A stretch of DNA of 64,000 nt from Alteromonadaceae bacterium M269 (lineage in GTDB: Bacteria > Pseudomonadota > Gammaproteobacteria > Enterobacterales > Alteromonadaceae). The notes below the pieces were generated by a model, which was not told the origin of the DNA, did not search any database, and saw only the letters and a list, made by a program, of their open reading frames with translations. The position numbers and the translations under genes are program-made. The stretch lies in contig SMNZ01000001.1 in NCBI GenBank assembly GCA_004353515.1, positions 310,001-374,000 of the forward strand, written 5' to 3'. Below, piece after piece: positions 45,597 through 54,878 of the stretch (within the stretch, counting starts at the first letter, position 1; the number at the start of each line of letters is the position of its first letter).

Positions 45597-45994
45597 GCAA
45601 AATACCTTGATTATATCTGTGAGTTCACTTAGCGAAGTGACTGAAATCTAATATAAAACCATACAATATCACTAGAAAGTTTTTGTATAAACAATCTTTC
45701 TCAGATTAAAGATTGTTTAGTTATCAGAAATACGCAATTTTTATACAAAATTAATCTACACTGACAGTAAGGCATCTTTTTAAAGAGTGTTAGCTTAGAT
45801 ATCACTAAGGATTAAATAGTTCCCGAATAGTTCAATTAAGAGAACTGTTTTTGGGAATGTTTAAAGGTGAGGCGCCCCATGAACGATATTGTAAGAAAGG
45901 TTAGGAGTATTCTCGCTAGCGTCCTATGAAAAACCTGTTTATATTGAATAAAAGTTAAACACCCAGCGAAAACTTAAGTAACAAAGGAGAAACA
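45597..45994. promoter_or_regulatory. 398-bp intergenic region with nested inverted repeats
   Basis: TTTTGTATAA at 45681-45690 is repeated inverted as TTATACAAAA at 45741-45750. Between them lies a perfect 11-bp inverted repeat, AAACAATCTTT (45689-45699) with AAAGATTGTTT (45708-45718). Further on, TTCCC/GGGAA encloses AGTTC/GAACT (45820-45857). None has a T tail. A 16-codon frame at 45879 with a ribosome site is present but unsupported. The region precedes the CBS-domain gene and probably holds its control elements. Confidence 0.5.
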
Positions 45995-46408
45995 ATGGAA
46001 TCTCTAAAAGTTAGTGATTACATGAATAAGCATCCGGTCAAGTTTACAGAGGAAATGTCAGTGGCTGAGGCTGTAGAAAAGTTGCTAGATACACATCAAA
46101 CCGGTGGGCCTGTGGTGAATCAGAGTAACCAACTCGTCGGGTTTTTGTCTGAGCAAGACTGCTTGGGACAAATGATAGAGTCTAGCTATTATCGGGAACA
46201 AGTTGCCCGTGTGAAAAATATCATGCGGCAGGATGTTTTATCAATTAAGCCGTATTCTTCAGTCATTGAGTTAGCACAGATGATGGTGAAGGAGAAGCCG
46301 AAGATATATCCGGTTGTGGATGACGATGGTAGGTTAGTTGGCTCTGTGTCTCGTGCTAATGTTCTGCGTGCTATTGATGTTCAACTAAGGGATGGTTACA
46401 AAAACTAA
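45995..46408 (+). CDS. Tandem CBS-domain protein
   Basis: 137 residues made only of two CBS domains (about 8-65 and 72-130): VSDYMNKHPVKF with VGFLSEQDCL, and VKNIMRQDVLSI with VGSVSRANVLRAI. Such pairs bind adenine nucleotides and regulate a partner. AAGGAG precedes the ATG. It follows a long structured leader region, suggesting controlled expression. Confidence 0.9.
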   Translation: MESLKVSDYMNKHPVKFTEEMSVAEAVEKLLDTHQTGGPVVNQSNQLVGFLSEQDCLGQMIESSYYREQVARVKNIMRQDVLSIKPYSSVIELAQMMVKEKPKIYPVVDDDGRLVGSVSRANVLRAIDVQLRDGYKN

Positions 46409-46607
46409 AGTGTAATGCTTCTCTGTTTCTTTCAGAAAGGAATGGGCATAAAGATAGCAATCAAATCGACATTAATTTAGGATCTCCTGAAATCTAAATT
46501 TGAGGTTGTACATCAGACGTGCAGCCTCGGCTTGTTGTCGGTGATACCGTCACCCTTGAAAGTGCTCGTTTGTTGACTGCGCCTACTGCAGCAACCAAGT
46601 CTTTTCT

Positions 46608-49600
46608 ATGGTTTCGCGTATATTTCCTCTTATAACGGTTCATTTGATGTCTTCAATTTATTCAAACCTAGAGCATGTTATGTCGTCTCAGCGGCATAAG
46701 TTCTTTCGTCAATTAAAAAGTGCACAGCGATTATCTGAGCCGGAAAAGCAACAGGCACTTGATAAGGTTCAACAGGATATTGATAAGTCTATCGATTTAG
46801 CGACAAGGCGAGCCGACAATATTCCATCTATTGAATACCCTGATTTACCGGTATCTGAGCGAGTTGAAGATATTGCTGAAGCGATTTCTAAAAACCAGGT
46901 CGTTATTATTGCAGGTGAAACCGGATCCGGTAAGACAACGCAGATACCGAAGATTTGTCTACAGGTTGGACGCGGCATTAAAGGCATGATAGGCCATACA
47001 CAGCCTAGACGCCTTGCTGCAAGAAGTGTTTCAACGCGTATAGCTCAAGAGCTTAATAGCGAGATTGGCGAACACGTTGGCTTTAAAGTTCGCTTTTCCG
47101 ACCAAGTTAGCGATAGTAGTTACATCAAGTTAATGACAGATGGTATTTTGTTGGCGGAAATTCAGCGTGACCGATTTTTAAATGAATACGACACCATCAT
47201 TATTGATGAAGCTCATGAACGAAGCCTAAACATTGATTTCATACTCGGATATTTAAAACAACTTCTGCCTAAACGCCCTGATCTAAAGTTGATTATTACC
47301 TCGGCAACCATCGATCCAGAGAGATTTTCCAAACACTTCAACGACGCGCCAATTATTCAAGTGAGTGGACGAACTTACCCTGTTGAAATGCGATATAGAC
47401 CTCTGGTTCGAGAAGGGGATGAAGACGATGTCGATCAAATCCAGGGGATTATTGACGGTGTCAATGAACTCAGCCGCTTAGGGAAAGGGGATATCCTGGT
47501 ATTTCTGAGTGGTGAGAGAGAGATTCGCGATACCGAACAAGCGCTTAATCGTTGCAAGTTTGCCCATACAGAAGTCGTTCCTCTGTACGCGAGACTCTCT
47601 GCCAGTGAACAGAATAGAATCTTTCAATCTCATTCTGGTCGACGTATTGTTCTTGCGACCAATGTCGCTGAAACGTCATTAACAGTTCCTGGCATTAAAT
47701 ACGTCATCGACCCGGGCACTGCTCGTATATCGCGATACAGTCCGCGTAGCAAAGTTCAACGACTCCCTATCGAAGCGATATCTCAAGCATCTGCTAATCA
47801 AAGAGCAGGGCGCTGTGGTCGTGTTTCCTCAGGTGTCTGCATTCGCTTGTTTTCGGAAGAAGATTATTTGGGGCGTTCTGAATTTACCGACCCAGAAATT
47901 GTGCGTACTAACTTGGCCTCGGTTATTTTGCAAATGTTGGCATTAGGGCTTGGCGATATGCAGGCTTTTCCTTTTGTCCAAGCGCCCGATAACAAGCAAA
48001 TTAATGATGGATTTAAATTACTCGAAGAATTGGGCGCAATTGAACGCAACAGGAATGAAAAGACGCGGTTGACCAATTTGGGAAGGCAGCTTTCGAGGCT
48101 ACCTATCGACCCTCGATATGCGCGCATGGTCATAGAAGCGCATAAGCAAGAGTGCTTGTCGGAAGTGATTGTTATTACTGCTGCATTAAGTATTCAAGAC
48201 CCTCGTGAAAGACCTATGGAAAAGCGACAGGCTGCTGACCAAGCGCACAGCGAATATGCTGACAAAGATTCAGACTTCATTTCGTTTTATAACTTGTGGT
48301 TGTTATTTAAGGAACAACAAAGCGCATTGACGAACAATCAGTTGCGGAAGTGGTGTCAACAGCATTTCGTGAACTATCTCCGTATGAGGGAGTGGCAAGA
48401 CATTGTCAGCCAGCTCAAACGCAGTATTGTTGAACTAGGTTTTAGATTAAATAGTAACGATGCGAACTACGACAGTATTCACATCGCTATTGCATCAGGT
48501 TTATTGTCTCAAATCGGAACTAAAGACAATAAACATGAGTACCTCGGTGCCCGAAACAGTCGTTTTATGATATTTCCGGGGTCAGGTATTGCTAAGCAAT
48601 CACCCAAATGGATGATGACGGCAGAGCTAGTTGAAACATCTAAACTTTTTGCACGCGTTGGTGCAAAGATACAGCCCCAATGGCTGGAGTCGTTGGCTCT
48701 GCATCTTACTAAAACACGCTACGATGAACCACATTGGTCAAAAAAGAGAGGAAATGTACAAGCTTACCAAACGGTAACTCTATATGGCCTGCCAATAGTC
48801 ACTAGGCGATTGGTCGATTATGGTCGTATTGATCAAGCAGCATGTCATGCCCTTTTTATTCAAGAAGCACTGATCAATGGTGAAACAAAACTCAGTTATG
48901 CCTTCTTAAAACACAACAACAAATTGGTTGATGTTGTTATTGAACAAGAGAATCAATCACGGCGAAGAGACTTGCTGGTTGATGAAGAAGAGTTGCTGCA
49001 TTTTTATCAGGAAAAGATTCCCTTGCATGTTGTCTCCGAAGCTAGTTTTAAAAAGTGGTGGCGATCCAAGGTTGAACAAGAGCCTGAGTTGTTGTCATTC
49101 TCACCTGAGCAACTCATTAAATCAGACTCAAAAGTATCCGAGCTAGATTTTCCTAAACAATGGCAACAGTCAAATTTAACGCTGCCATTAAGTTACGAGT
49201 TTGAACCAACTGCGGAAGACGATGGTGTAAGCTTATTGATACCCTTGCCCTTGTTAAATCAAGTACAAGACACTGGTTTCGATTGGTTGATACCCGGGTT
49301 TAGGCATGAATTGATAGTGAGTCTTATTAAGTCGTTACCGAAATCGTTGCGCCGCAACTTTGTACCAGCTCCTAATTATGCGGATGCCTGCTTATCTGAT
49401 TTAACGGATATGTCTGTGCCCTTTATTAAGGCCATCACTCAAAAACTGTATCGCATGACTGGAGTAGAAGTTCCGGTCGATGAATGGAAATTCGATAACC
49501 TCGCACGGCATTTAACCTTTAATTTCAAAGTACTTGATAAGAACAAAAAAGTGATCGCGCAAGGTCGCGACCTTTTGAACCTAAAACAAAAGTTAAGTGC

Positions 49601-50504
49601 TCAAATGAATGAAACGATTAAAACTGCAGCTGAAAATTCCATAGAGCGTAAAGGGATCACCCAGTGGGATTTTGAACCTCTGCCAGAGGAGTTTATTGAA
49701 AAACAGAGTGGATTTGATGTTAAAGCGTATCCTGCGTTAGTGGATGATAAGTCGAGTGTATCTATTGGATTATTTGACACACCAGAAAAGGCGGCTAAAG
49801 AAAACCACCTAGGCCTACGTCGATTGATTTTGATGAATATCCCATCTCCGGTTTCGTATTTGCAAAAGCAATTACCAAATAAGGCGAAACTGGGCTTGTA
49901 TTTCAATCCTTTTGGACAGGTTCGTGAATTAATCGATGATTGTATTCATGCCGCAACAGATGAACTCATCAACGAGTTTGGTAGTGAGGCTATGGATAAA
50001 AGTCGTTTTGAAAAAATGCGCGACTTTGTGAGAGCTGAATTGAATGAGCGTGTGTTGGTGATAGCACAGAAGGTTGAAGTCGGATTAACGACTGCTCATG
50101 CCATCCATAAAAAAATGAAGGGTAACGTACCGCTAACTATGATCAACGCACACGGTGACATTAAGTCACATGTTCAAAGCCTAGTCTTTGAAGGTTTCGT
50201 CACTGAATTAGGTGTTGAAAAACTTGATGATTGGAATCGTTATATCAAAGGCATCTCGCGCAGGTTAGAGAAGCTTGCTATTGATCCGAGTAAAGATAGA
50301 GTCCATCAGCTCAGTATTGAGAAAGTGAGTAATGCTTTAAACAAGAGTTTAGCTAAACTCCCTAATGGGCAGGCTAAACCTAAAGAACTCGAAGGTATTC
50401 GTTGGATGATAGAAGAACTGAGGGTGTCATACTTTGCTCAACAACTGGGCACCAATGGCCCAATATCAGAAAAGCGGATCATGAATGCATTAGCTGATTT
50501 TTAA
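46608..50504 (+). CDS. hrpA: ATP-dependent RNA helicase HrpA
   Basis: About 1298 residues, matching E. coli HrpA (1300). DEAH helicase core (about 90-560): GETGSGKTTQ, DEAHERSLN, SATIDPERF, TNVAETSLT and QRAGRCGR, then the HA2 and OB domains and the long C-terminal region unique to HrpA (DUF3418 type). The enzyme acts on mRNA and stalled ribosomes in E. coli. An ATG at 46647 is an alternative start. Monocistronic, about 200 bases after the CBS gene. Confidence 0.95.
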   Translation: MVSRIFPLITVHLMSSIYSNLEHVMSSQRHKFFRQLKSAQRLSEPEKQQALDKVQQDIDKSIDLATRRADNIPSIEYPDLPVSERVEDIAEAISKNQVVIIAGETGSGKTTQIPKICLQVGRGIKGMIGHTQPRRLAARSVSTRIAQELNSEIGEHVGFKVRFSDQVSDSSYIKLMTDGILLAEIQRDRFLNEYDTIIIDEAHERSLNIDFILGYLKQLLPKRPDLKLIITSATIDPERFSKHFNDAPIIQVSGRTYPVEMRYRPLVREGDEDDVDQIQGIIDGVNELSRLGKGDILVFLSGEREIRDTEQALNRCKFAHTEVVPLYARLSASEQNRIFQSHSGRRIVLATNVAETSLTVPGIKYVIDPGTARISRYSPRSKVQRLPIEAISQASANQRAGRCGRVSSGVCIRLFSEEDYLGRSEFTDPEIVRTNLASVILQMLALGLGDMQAFPFVQAPDNKQINDGFKLLEELGAIERNRNEKTRLTNLGRQLSRLPIDPRYARMVIEAHKQECLSEVIVITAALSIQDPRERPMEKRQAADQAHSEYADKDSDFISFYNLWLLFKEQQSALTNNQLRKWCQQHFVNYLRMREWQDIVSQLKRSIVELGFRLNSNDANYDSIHIAIASGLLSQIGTKDNKHEYLGARNSRFMIFPGSGIAKQSPKWMMTAELVETSKLFARVGAKIQPQWLESLALHLTKTRYDEPHWSKKRGNVQAYQTVTLYGLPIVTRRLVDYGRIDQAACHALFIQEALINGETKLSYAFLKHNNKLVDVVIEQENQSRRRDLLVDEEELLHFYQEKIPLHVVSEASFKKWWRSKVEQEPELLSFSPEQLIKSDSKVSELDFPKQWQQSNLTLPLSYEFEPTAEDDGVSLLIPLPLLNQVQDTGFDWLIPGFRHELIVSLIKSLPKSLRRNFVPAPNYADACLSDLTDMSVPFIKAITQKLYRMTGVEVPVDEWKFDNLARHLTFNFKVLDKNKKVIAQGRDLLNLKQKLSAQMNETIKTAAENSIERKGITQWDFEPLPEEFIEKQSGFDVKAYPALVDDKSSVSIGLFDTPEKAAKENHLGLRRLILMNIPSPVSYLQKQLPNKAKLGLYFNPFGQVRELIDDCIHAATDELINEFGSEAMDKSRFEKMRDFVRAELNERVLVIAQKVEVGLTTAHAIHKKMKGNVPLTMINAHGDIKSHVQSLVFEGFVTELGVEKLDDWNRYIKGISRRLEKLAIDPSKDRVHQLSIEKVSNALNKSLAKLPNGQAKPKELEGIRWMIEELRVSYFAQQLGTNGPISEKRIMNALADF

Positions 50505-50583
50505 TGATGAAATGCTGTGTATCAATAGATCTGAAAGTAGAGGGTATGGCTGAGCTTTTCCTGTTATTAATATCATTTTTACG

Positions 50584-50612
50584 TTGACTTTATAGTTCAG
50601 CAACAATATAAA
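50584..50612 (+). promoter_or_regulatory. Promoter of the PilZ gene
   Basis: TTGACT, 17-bp spacer, TATAAA, close to consensus. The predicted leader contains a hairpin AGGACA-attcaaa-TGTCCT at 50614-50632, right at the start of transcription. Confidence 0.65.
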
Positions 50613-50649
50613 AAGGACAATTCAAATGTCCTGAGAGGTAAGTGAAGAT

Positions 50650-50949
50650 ATGATGGGTTATGATGACAATCGCAATTTCTTTCGTATGATGGTGAATTCG
50701 CCTTGTGAATTAGTCGTTAGCGATAATCAATCCACCCGAACCCTTACTGCTGTATGTAAGGATCTAAGCGCTATAGGCATGTCGTTGGAAGTTGAAGAGT
50801 CAGTTGAAATTGGGGCAAGTGTGCAAGTTTCGATTGAGTCTACAAGTTCGCAAATTCCTTCTCTGAACGCGAATGTAAAAGTTGTTCGCTGTAGTGCATC
50901 TTCTGAATCATCGTACACGTTAGGTGTAGAAATAGTTGATATGAAATAA
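50650..50949 (+). CDS. PilZ-domain protein
   Basis: 99 residues forming a single PilZ domain. The c-di-GMP motifs are RxxxR (R8-N-F-F-R12) and DLSAIGMSL (DxSxxG). It is a likely c-di-GMP effector and the second cyclic-di-GMP-related gene in the window, after the EAL protein at 4002-5315. It has its own strong promoter and terminator. Confidence 0.88.
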   Translation: MMGYDDNRNFFRMMVNSPCELVVSDNQSTRTLTAVCKDLSAIGMSLEVEESVEIGASVQVSIESTSSQIPSLNANVKVVRCSASSESSYTLGVEIVDMK

Positions 50950-50970
50950 GGTTAGATAGCTCTAACAAAG

Positions 50971-51002
50971 TGCGGCAAAGGACTGTCTATGCCGCATTTT
51001 TA
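50971..51002 (+). terminator. Terminator after the PilZ gene
   Basis: TGCGGCA and TGCCGCA form a stem followed by Ts. A second small hairpin (AGACT/AGTCT) follows near 51005-51020. Confidence 0.78.
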
Positions 51003-51017
51003 AGACTGCTTTTTAGT

Positions 51018-52202
51018 CTATAACACTCGGCAGACCAAGCCTTTCAAATAAAAGCCTTCTGGATAATTACTCGAAACAGGATGATCCGGAGCTTGTTCTA
51101 AACGCTTAATAAACTGAACTTCTCGACCTGCATCTAGTGCAGCATCAGCGACTATTTTTTGAAATAAGTCTGCGGACATTAGTCCTGAACAGCTAAAAGT
51201 ACTCAGTATCCCGCCACTTTGAAGCAACTTGAATGCTTGTAAGTTAATGTCTTTATATCCTCGGCATCCTTTATTTAGACTTGCTTTAGATTCCACAAAC
51301 TTAGGTGGGTCAAGAATAATATGATCGAATGTTTTGCGATTACTTTGATATTCGCGAAGTACTTTGAAGACATCTTTTTGTACAAATTCGACTTGATTTA
51401 GGTTGAGCTCATTGAGCTGAATGTTCTGTTTAGCTGTCTCAAGGGCTAAGTCTGAAACATCAACATTAGTGACATGTTTAGCCCCATTTGCGAGTGCATA
51501 ACAACTGAATGCCCCCGTATATGAGAAGCAGTTTAGAACCTCTTTGCCATGGCATAATTTACCAACGAAATCACGGCTGTCGCGTTGATCAAGATAAAAC
51601 CCGGTTTTGTGTCCATCTTTAACGTTGACCTTTATTTTGACGCCATTCTCTTGAATGACAACCTCGTCAGGTACTTCGCCACTTAAAGATTGAGTGATTA
51701 ATTTTAATCCCTCTTTTTTCCGTACTGCGACATCAGAGCGCTCGTAAACAGTGAAATCAGGAAACAGCTTGTTGAGTGCCCACACGATTTTTTGACGATG
51801 CTTTTCTGCCCCTGAACTTAATAACTGACAAACAGCAATATTTTCGTAAACATCTATAGTGACGCCAGGCAAACCGTCGGATTCAGCGGCAACCAACCTA
51901 AATCCTGTTGTATTCGGTGGTAACGTTGCTTTGCGTTGTTCCCAAGCTCTTTCTATTCGCCTGAGGAAAAAAGCGTTGTCGATATTTTCATTCTTCTTAA
52001 ACGTCCATATTCTGACTTTAATTTGTGAATGCTGTGACCAAGCACCTCGACCTAACCATTGACCTTCTGAACTCATTACATCGACTGTATCGCCGTTATG
52101 GATATTTTTTTTGGGGATTTCTACGGCACCGTCAAAAATCCAAGGGTGGTGTCGTAATAGTGATTTTTCTTTTTGGGGCTTGAGTGTGATGCTAGAGGGC
52201 AT
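51018..52202 (-). CDS. rlmI: 23S rRNA (cytosine-1962-C5) methyltransferase
   Basis: 394 residues: an N-terminal PUA domain (about 1-75, with HHPWIFDGAVE), a central EEHEE-type domain, and a Rossmann methylase with LNCFSYTGAFSCYA, LDPPKF and the catalytic cysteine in STFSCSGLMS. GFYLDQRDSR is also typical. Modifies C1962 in the large-subunit rRNA. Monocistronic, divergent from the oxidoreductase. Confidence 0.93.
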   Translation of the reverse strand: MPSSITLKPQKEKSLLRHHPWIFDGAVEIPKKNIHNGDTVDVMSSEGQWLGRGAWSQHSQIKVRIWTFKKNENIDNAFFLRRIERAWEQRKATLPPNTTGFRLVAAESDGLPGVTIDVYENIAVCQLLSSGAEKHRQKIVWALNKLFPDFTVYERSDVAVRKKEGLKLITQSLSGEVPDEVVIQENGVKIKVNVKDGHKTGFYLDQRDSRDFVGKLCHGKEVLNCFSYTGAFSCYALANGAKHVTNVDVSDLALETAKQNIQLNELNLNQVEFVQKDVFKVLREYQSNRKTFDHIILDPPKFVESKASLNKGCRGYKDINLQAFKLLQSGGILSTFSCSGLMSADLFQKIVADAALDAGREVQFIKRLEQAPDHPVSSNYPEGFYLKGLVCRVL

Positions 52203-52376
52203 GTTTTATGACTAGTAAAAAAATATTGAGCGATTATACCATTATCCCCGTTACCCTTGGAAATGCCTGTTTGTTAATCCAACGGATTTCCGTTGATTTA
52301 AGGACGAATATCATTGTTGACTAACGTTTTATAAAGTCGTTCTATTAACTCACTTTAAAGAGTCAGTGATTAAAAA

Positions 52377-53354
52377 ATGAAGTTTATTGATTTTCAAGAA
52401 GGTGGTGAGCCTAGTTCTTTGTATGTTGCTGAATGTGATGCACCCAAATTAGAAACATCGCAGGTATTAGTTGAGGTTAAATCTTTCGGCATTAATCGAG
52501 CAGATACGCTTCAGAGAAAAGGTATGTATCCAGCTCCCAAACACGAGAGTTCAATTTTGGGATTGGAAGTTTCTGGCGTTGTTTCAGAGGTCGGTAATGC
52601 AGTGACTAAATGGAAGCCCGGTGATTTTGTTTTTGGACTAGTTGCTGGCGGTGGTTATGCAGAATTTGCGGCTGTTGAAGAAGATCATCTAATGTCTATT
52701 CCAGCAAACGTAGATTTCAATGAAGCAGCAGGTGTGGCAGAAGTCTTTTTAACGGCATACCAGGCACTGTTTGAGCTAGCCAATATCAAGCGAAACCAAA
52801 GGGTGTTGATTCATGCTGGCGCTAGTGGAGTAGGCTTGGCTGCTATACAGCTTGCCGTCACGATGGATTGTGATGTGGCAGTAACATCATCAAGCTTAAA
52901 AAAATTAGATGCTTGCGCTAGCTTGGGGGCAACAACACTAATCAATTACCAAGAGTTAGGCTTCAGGCGAGAGGTTAAAGAGTCTTTGGGTTGTGTTGAT
53001 ATTATCGTTGATGTTGTTGGTGCAAGCTACGTTAATGAGAACGTCCGCTTATTGAATATGGACGGTACGATTGTTCAGCTCGCTATGCTGGGTGGACGTT
53101 ATGTTGAAAGTTTTGATATGGCAATGATGCTATCTAAAAGAGCGACTATCAAAGCATCAACGTTACGAAATCGAAGTGATGCATATAAAACGCAACTCAT
53201 TAAACAATTTAGCCAACAATATTTATCACTTTTCGAAATGAAGAAGCTAAAACCAATTATCGACACGGTGTTCTCCGCGAATGATATTGCCGAAGCCCAC
53301 TCCCGATTTGAGAGCAATGACTCAATAGGTAAATTTATCGGAACCTGGGAGTAG
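52377..53354 (+). CDS. NAD(P)H quinone oxidoreductase, PIG3-like zinc-independent MDR
   Basis: 325 residues of the medium-chain dehydrogenase superfamily. FGINRADTLQRKGMYP and GLEVSGVV lead the catalytic domain, and the nucleotide-binding motif is HAGASGVGLAAIQLA. The zinc-binding cysteines of alcohol dehydrogenases are absent, placing it with quinone oxidoreductases of the PIG3 branch. Substrate unknown. Confidence 0.87.
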   Translation: MKFIDFQEGGEPSSLYVAECDAPKLETSQVLVEVKSFGINRADTLQRKGMYPAPKHESSILGLEVSGVVSEVGNAVTKWKPGDFVFGLVAGGGYAEFAAVEEDHLMSIPANVDFNEAAGVAEVFLTAYQALFELANIKRNQRVLIHAGASGVGLAAIQLAVTMDCDVAVTSSSLKKLDACASLGATTLINYQELGFRREVKESLGCVDIIVDVVGASYVNENVRLLNMDGTIVQLAMLGGRYVESFDMAMMLSKRATIKASTLRNRSDAYKTQLIKQFSQQYLSLFEMKKLKPIIDTVFSANDIAEAHSRFESNDSIGKFIGTWE

Positions 53355-53481
53355 GTGACCTGCATTCGTCAGGTTTAAGATTAAGCCTTTATGGTGAGCG
53401 AGAAAACACTCATATATATGTAGATGGGGTGTATGAGCGCTATCAATAAAGGTGTCGTTTAAAAAATGACGAGTTTATTGA

Positions 53482-53949
53482 TTAGGCGTTTTCTTCGTAG
53501 CCTTTATCTTGAGGTAGGTTTTTCCCATTCGCAGCATTTCTGGCCAGTTCATCACATCGCTCATTCTGTGGATGGCCAGAATGACCTTTAACCCAACGCC
53601 AATCTATTTTGTGGCGTTTAACTTGCTCGTCGAGCTGTTGCCAAAGATCAGCATTTTTGACTGGTTTCTTGGTTGATGTTTTCCATCCGTTTTTGCGCCA
53701 GTTATGGATCCACTGGTTGATACCTTGTTTTACATATTGGCTATCTGTTGTGAGTGTAACCTGACAAGGTTCGGTAAGGTGTTTTAAACCCTCAATGGCG
53801 GCTAATAATTCCATACGGTTATTGGTTGTTTTTGAAAACCCGCCGCTAACCTCTTTTACATGTTGTTTGTATTCTAAAACGGCTGCATAGCCACCTGGAC
53901 CGGGATTACCTAAACAGCTTCCGTCCGTATAAATTTGCATTTGCTTCAT
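53482..53949 (-). CDS. rnhA: Ribonuclease HI
   Basis: 155 residues. Catalytic D9 ([11 protein letters not shown]), E47 ([13 protein letters not shown]), D69 ([12 protein letters not shown]) and D133 (RCDELA) are offset by one from E. coli, and the basic protrusion [17 protein letters not shown] is present. Removes RNA from RNA-DNA hybrids. Divergent from dnaQ as in E. coli. Confidence 0.97.
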   Translation of the reverse strand: MKQMQIYTDGSCLGNPGPGGYAAVLEYKQHVKEVSGGFSKTTNNRMELLAAIEGLKHLTEPCQVTLTTDSQYVKQGINQWIHNWRKNGWKTSTKKPVKNADLWQQLDEQVKRHKIDWRWVKGHSGHPQNERCDELARNAANGKNLPQDKGYEENA

Positions 53950-54170
53950 TGAATATTGATGCCGTTATTTTTGGAGCTCACTGTTTTTTGCTCTCATTAT
54001 TTTATGGTTTCGCAGTATATCTGAATCCCTAGTAAATGGCAGTCTTCAAGTATCAACGATATTGTTAGTGACAGTCATTTAAAATGGTGGTGGCTAGAAG
54101 TGTATTTTGGCTATCAGGGAGGTTATTATTGCTCACTACTATACTTAATTATTTAGATGAATAGGAATTT

Positions 54171-54875
54171 ATGCGTCAGGTTGTTCTAGATACCGAAACT
54201 ACAGGTATTGATCCTAAACAAGGCCATCGTATTATTGAAATTGGCTGTGTTGAATTAGTCAATCGAAGACTAACCGGGAACCATTATCATCAGTACATTA
54301 ATCCACAACGTGAAGTGGAAGCCGAGGCAATAGAAGTTCACGGTATCACAAACGAATTCTTAGCTGATAAACCTTTTTTTAAAGATGTCGCCAGTGACTT
54401 TATCGAGTTTATCCGCGGAGCAGAACTCGTCATTCACAACGCACCTTTTGACGTGGGCTTTATGGATCATGAGTTTCAGATGAATAGAAGTGCCGTTAGC
54501 AATACTTCTGAAATTTGTACTGTCTTAGATACGTTGATGTTAGCCCGCCAGCTGCACCCTGGACAGAAAAACAATTTGGATGCTTTGTGTAAGCGTTATG
54601 GTATCGATAACTCTCATCGAGAGTTACACGGAGCATTGCTGGATTCGGAGATCCTGGCTGACGTTTATTTGATGATGACTGGTGGTCAGACTGATTTGAA
54701 CTTGTCTGGACATGGGGATTCTACTCAAGGTAATCAGAGTGAGCCTATCAGGCGCCTTTCCGCCAATCGAAAACCGCTAAAGGTTGTTATGGCTACGGCC
54801 GATGAATTAGAACAACATGAACAACGTCTTGATTTAATAGAAAAAGGCGGTTCTCAGGTAATTTGGCGCCAATAA
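54171..54875 (+). CDS. dnaQ: DNA polymerase III epsilon subunit (proofreading exonuclease)
   Basis: 234 residues with DEDDh motifs: VLDTETTGIDP, IHNAPFDVGFMD and HRELHGALLDSEILADVY. The C-terminal 50 residues would bind the polymerase alpha subunit. Three bases before the next gene, so probably cotranscribed with the TIGR03503 protein. Confidence 0.96.
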   Translation: MRQVVLDTETTGIDPKQGHRIIEIGCVELVNRRLTGNHYHQYINPQREVEAEAIEVHGITNEFLADKPFFKDVASDFIEFIRGAELVIHNAPFDVGFMDHEFQMNRSAVSNTSEICTVLDTLMLARQLHPGQKNNLDALCKRYGIDNSHRELHGALLDSEILADVYLMMTGGQTDLNLSGHGDSTQGNQSEPIRRLSANRKPLKVVMATADELEQHEQRLDLIEKGGSQVIWRQ

Positions 54876-54878
54876 ACT

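Noticed and set aside
45879-45929. 16-codon frame with a ribosome site before the CBS gene
   Set aside because: Too short to support as a gene and has no recognisable feature; mentioned only as part of the leader region.
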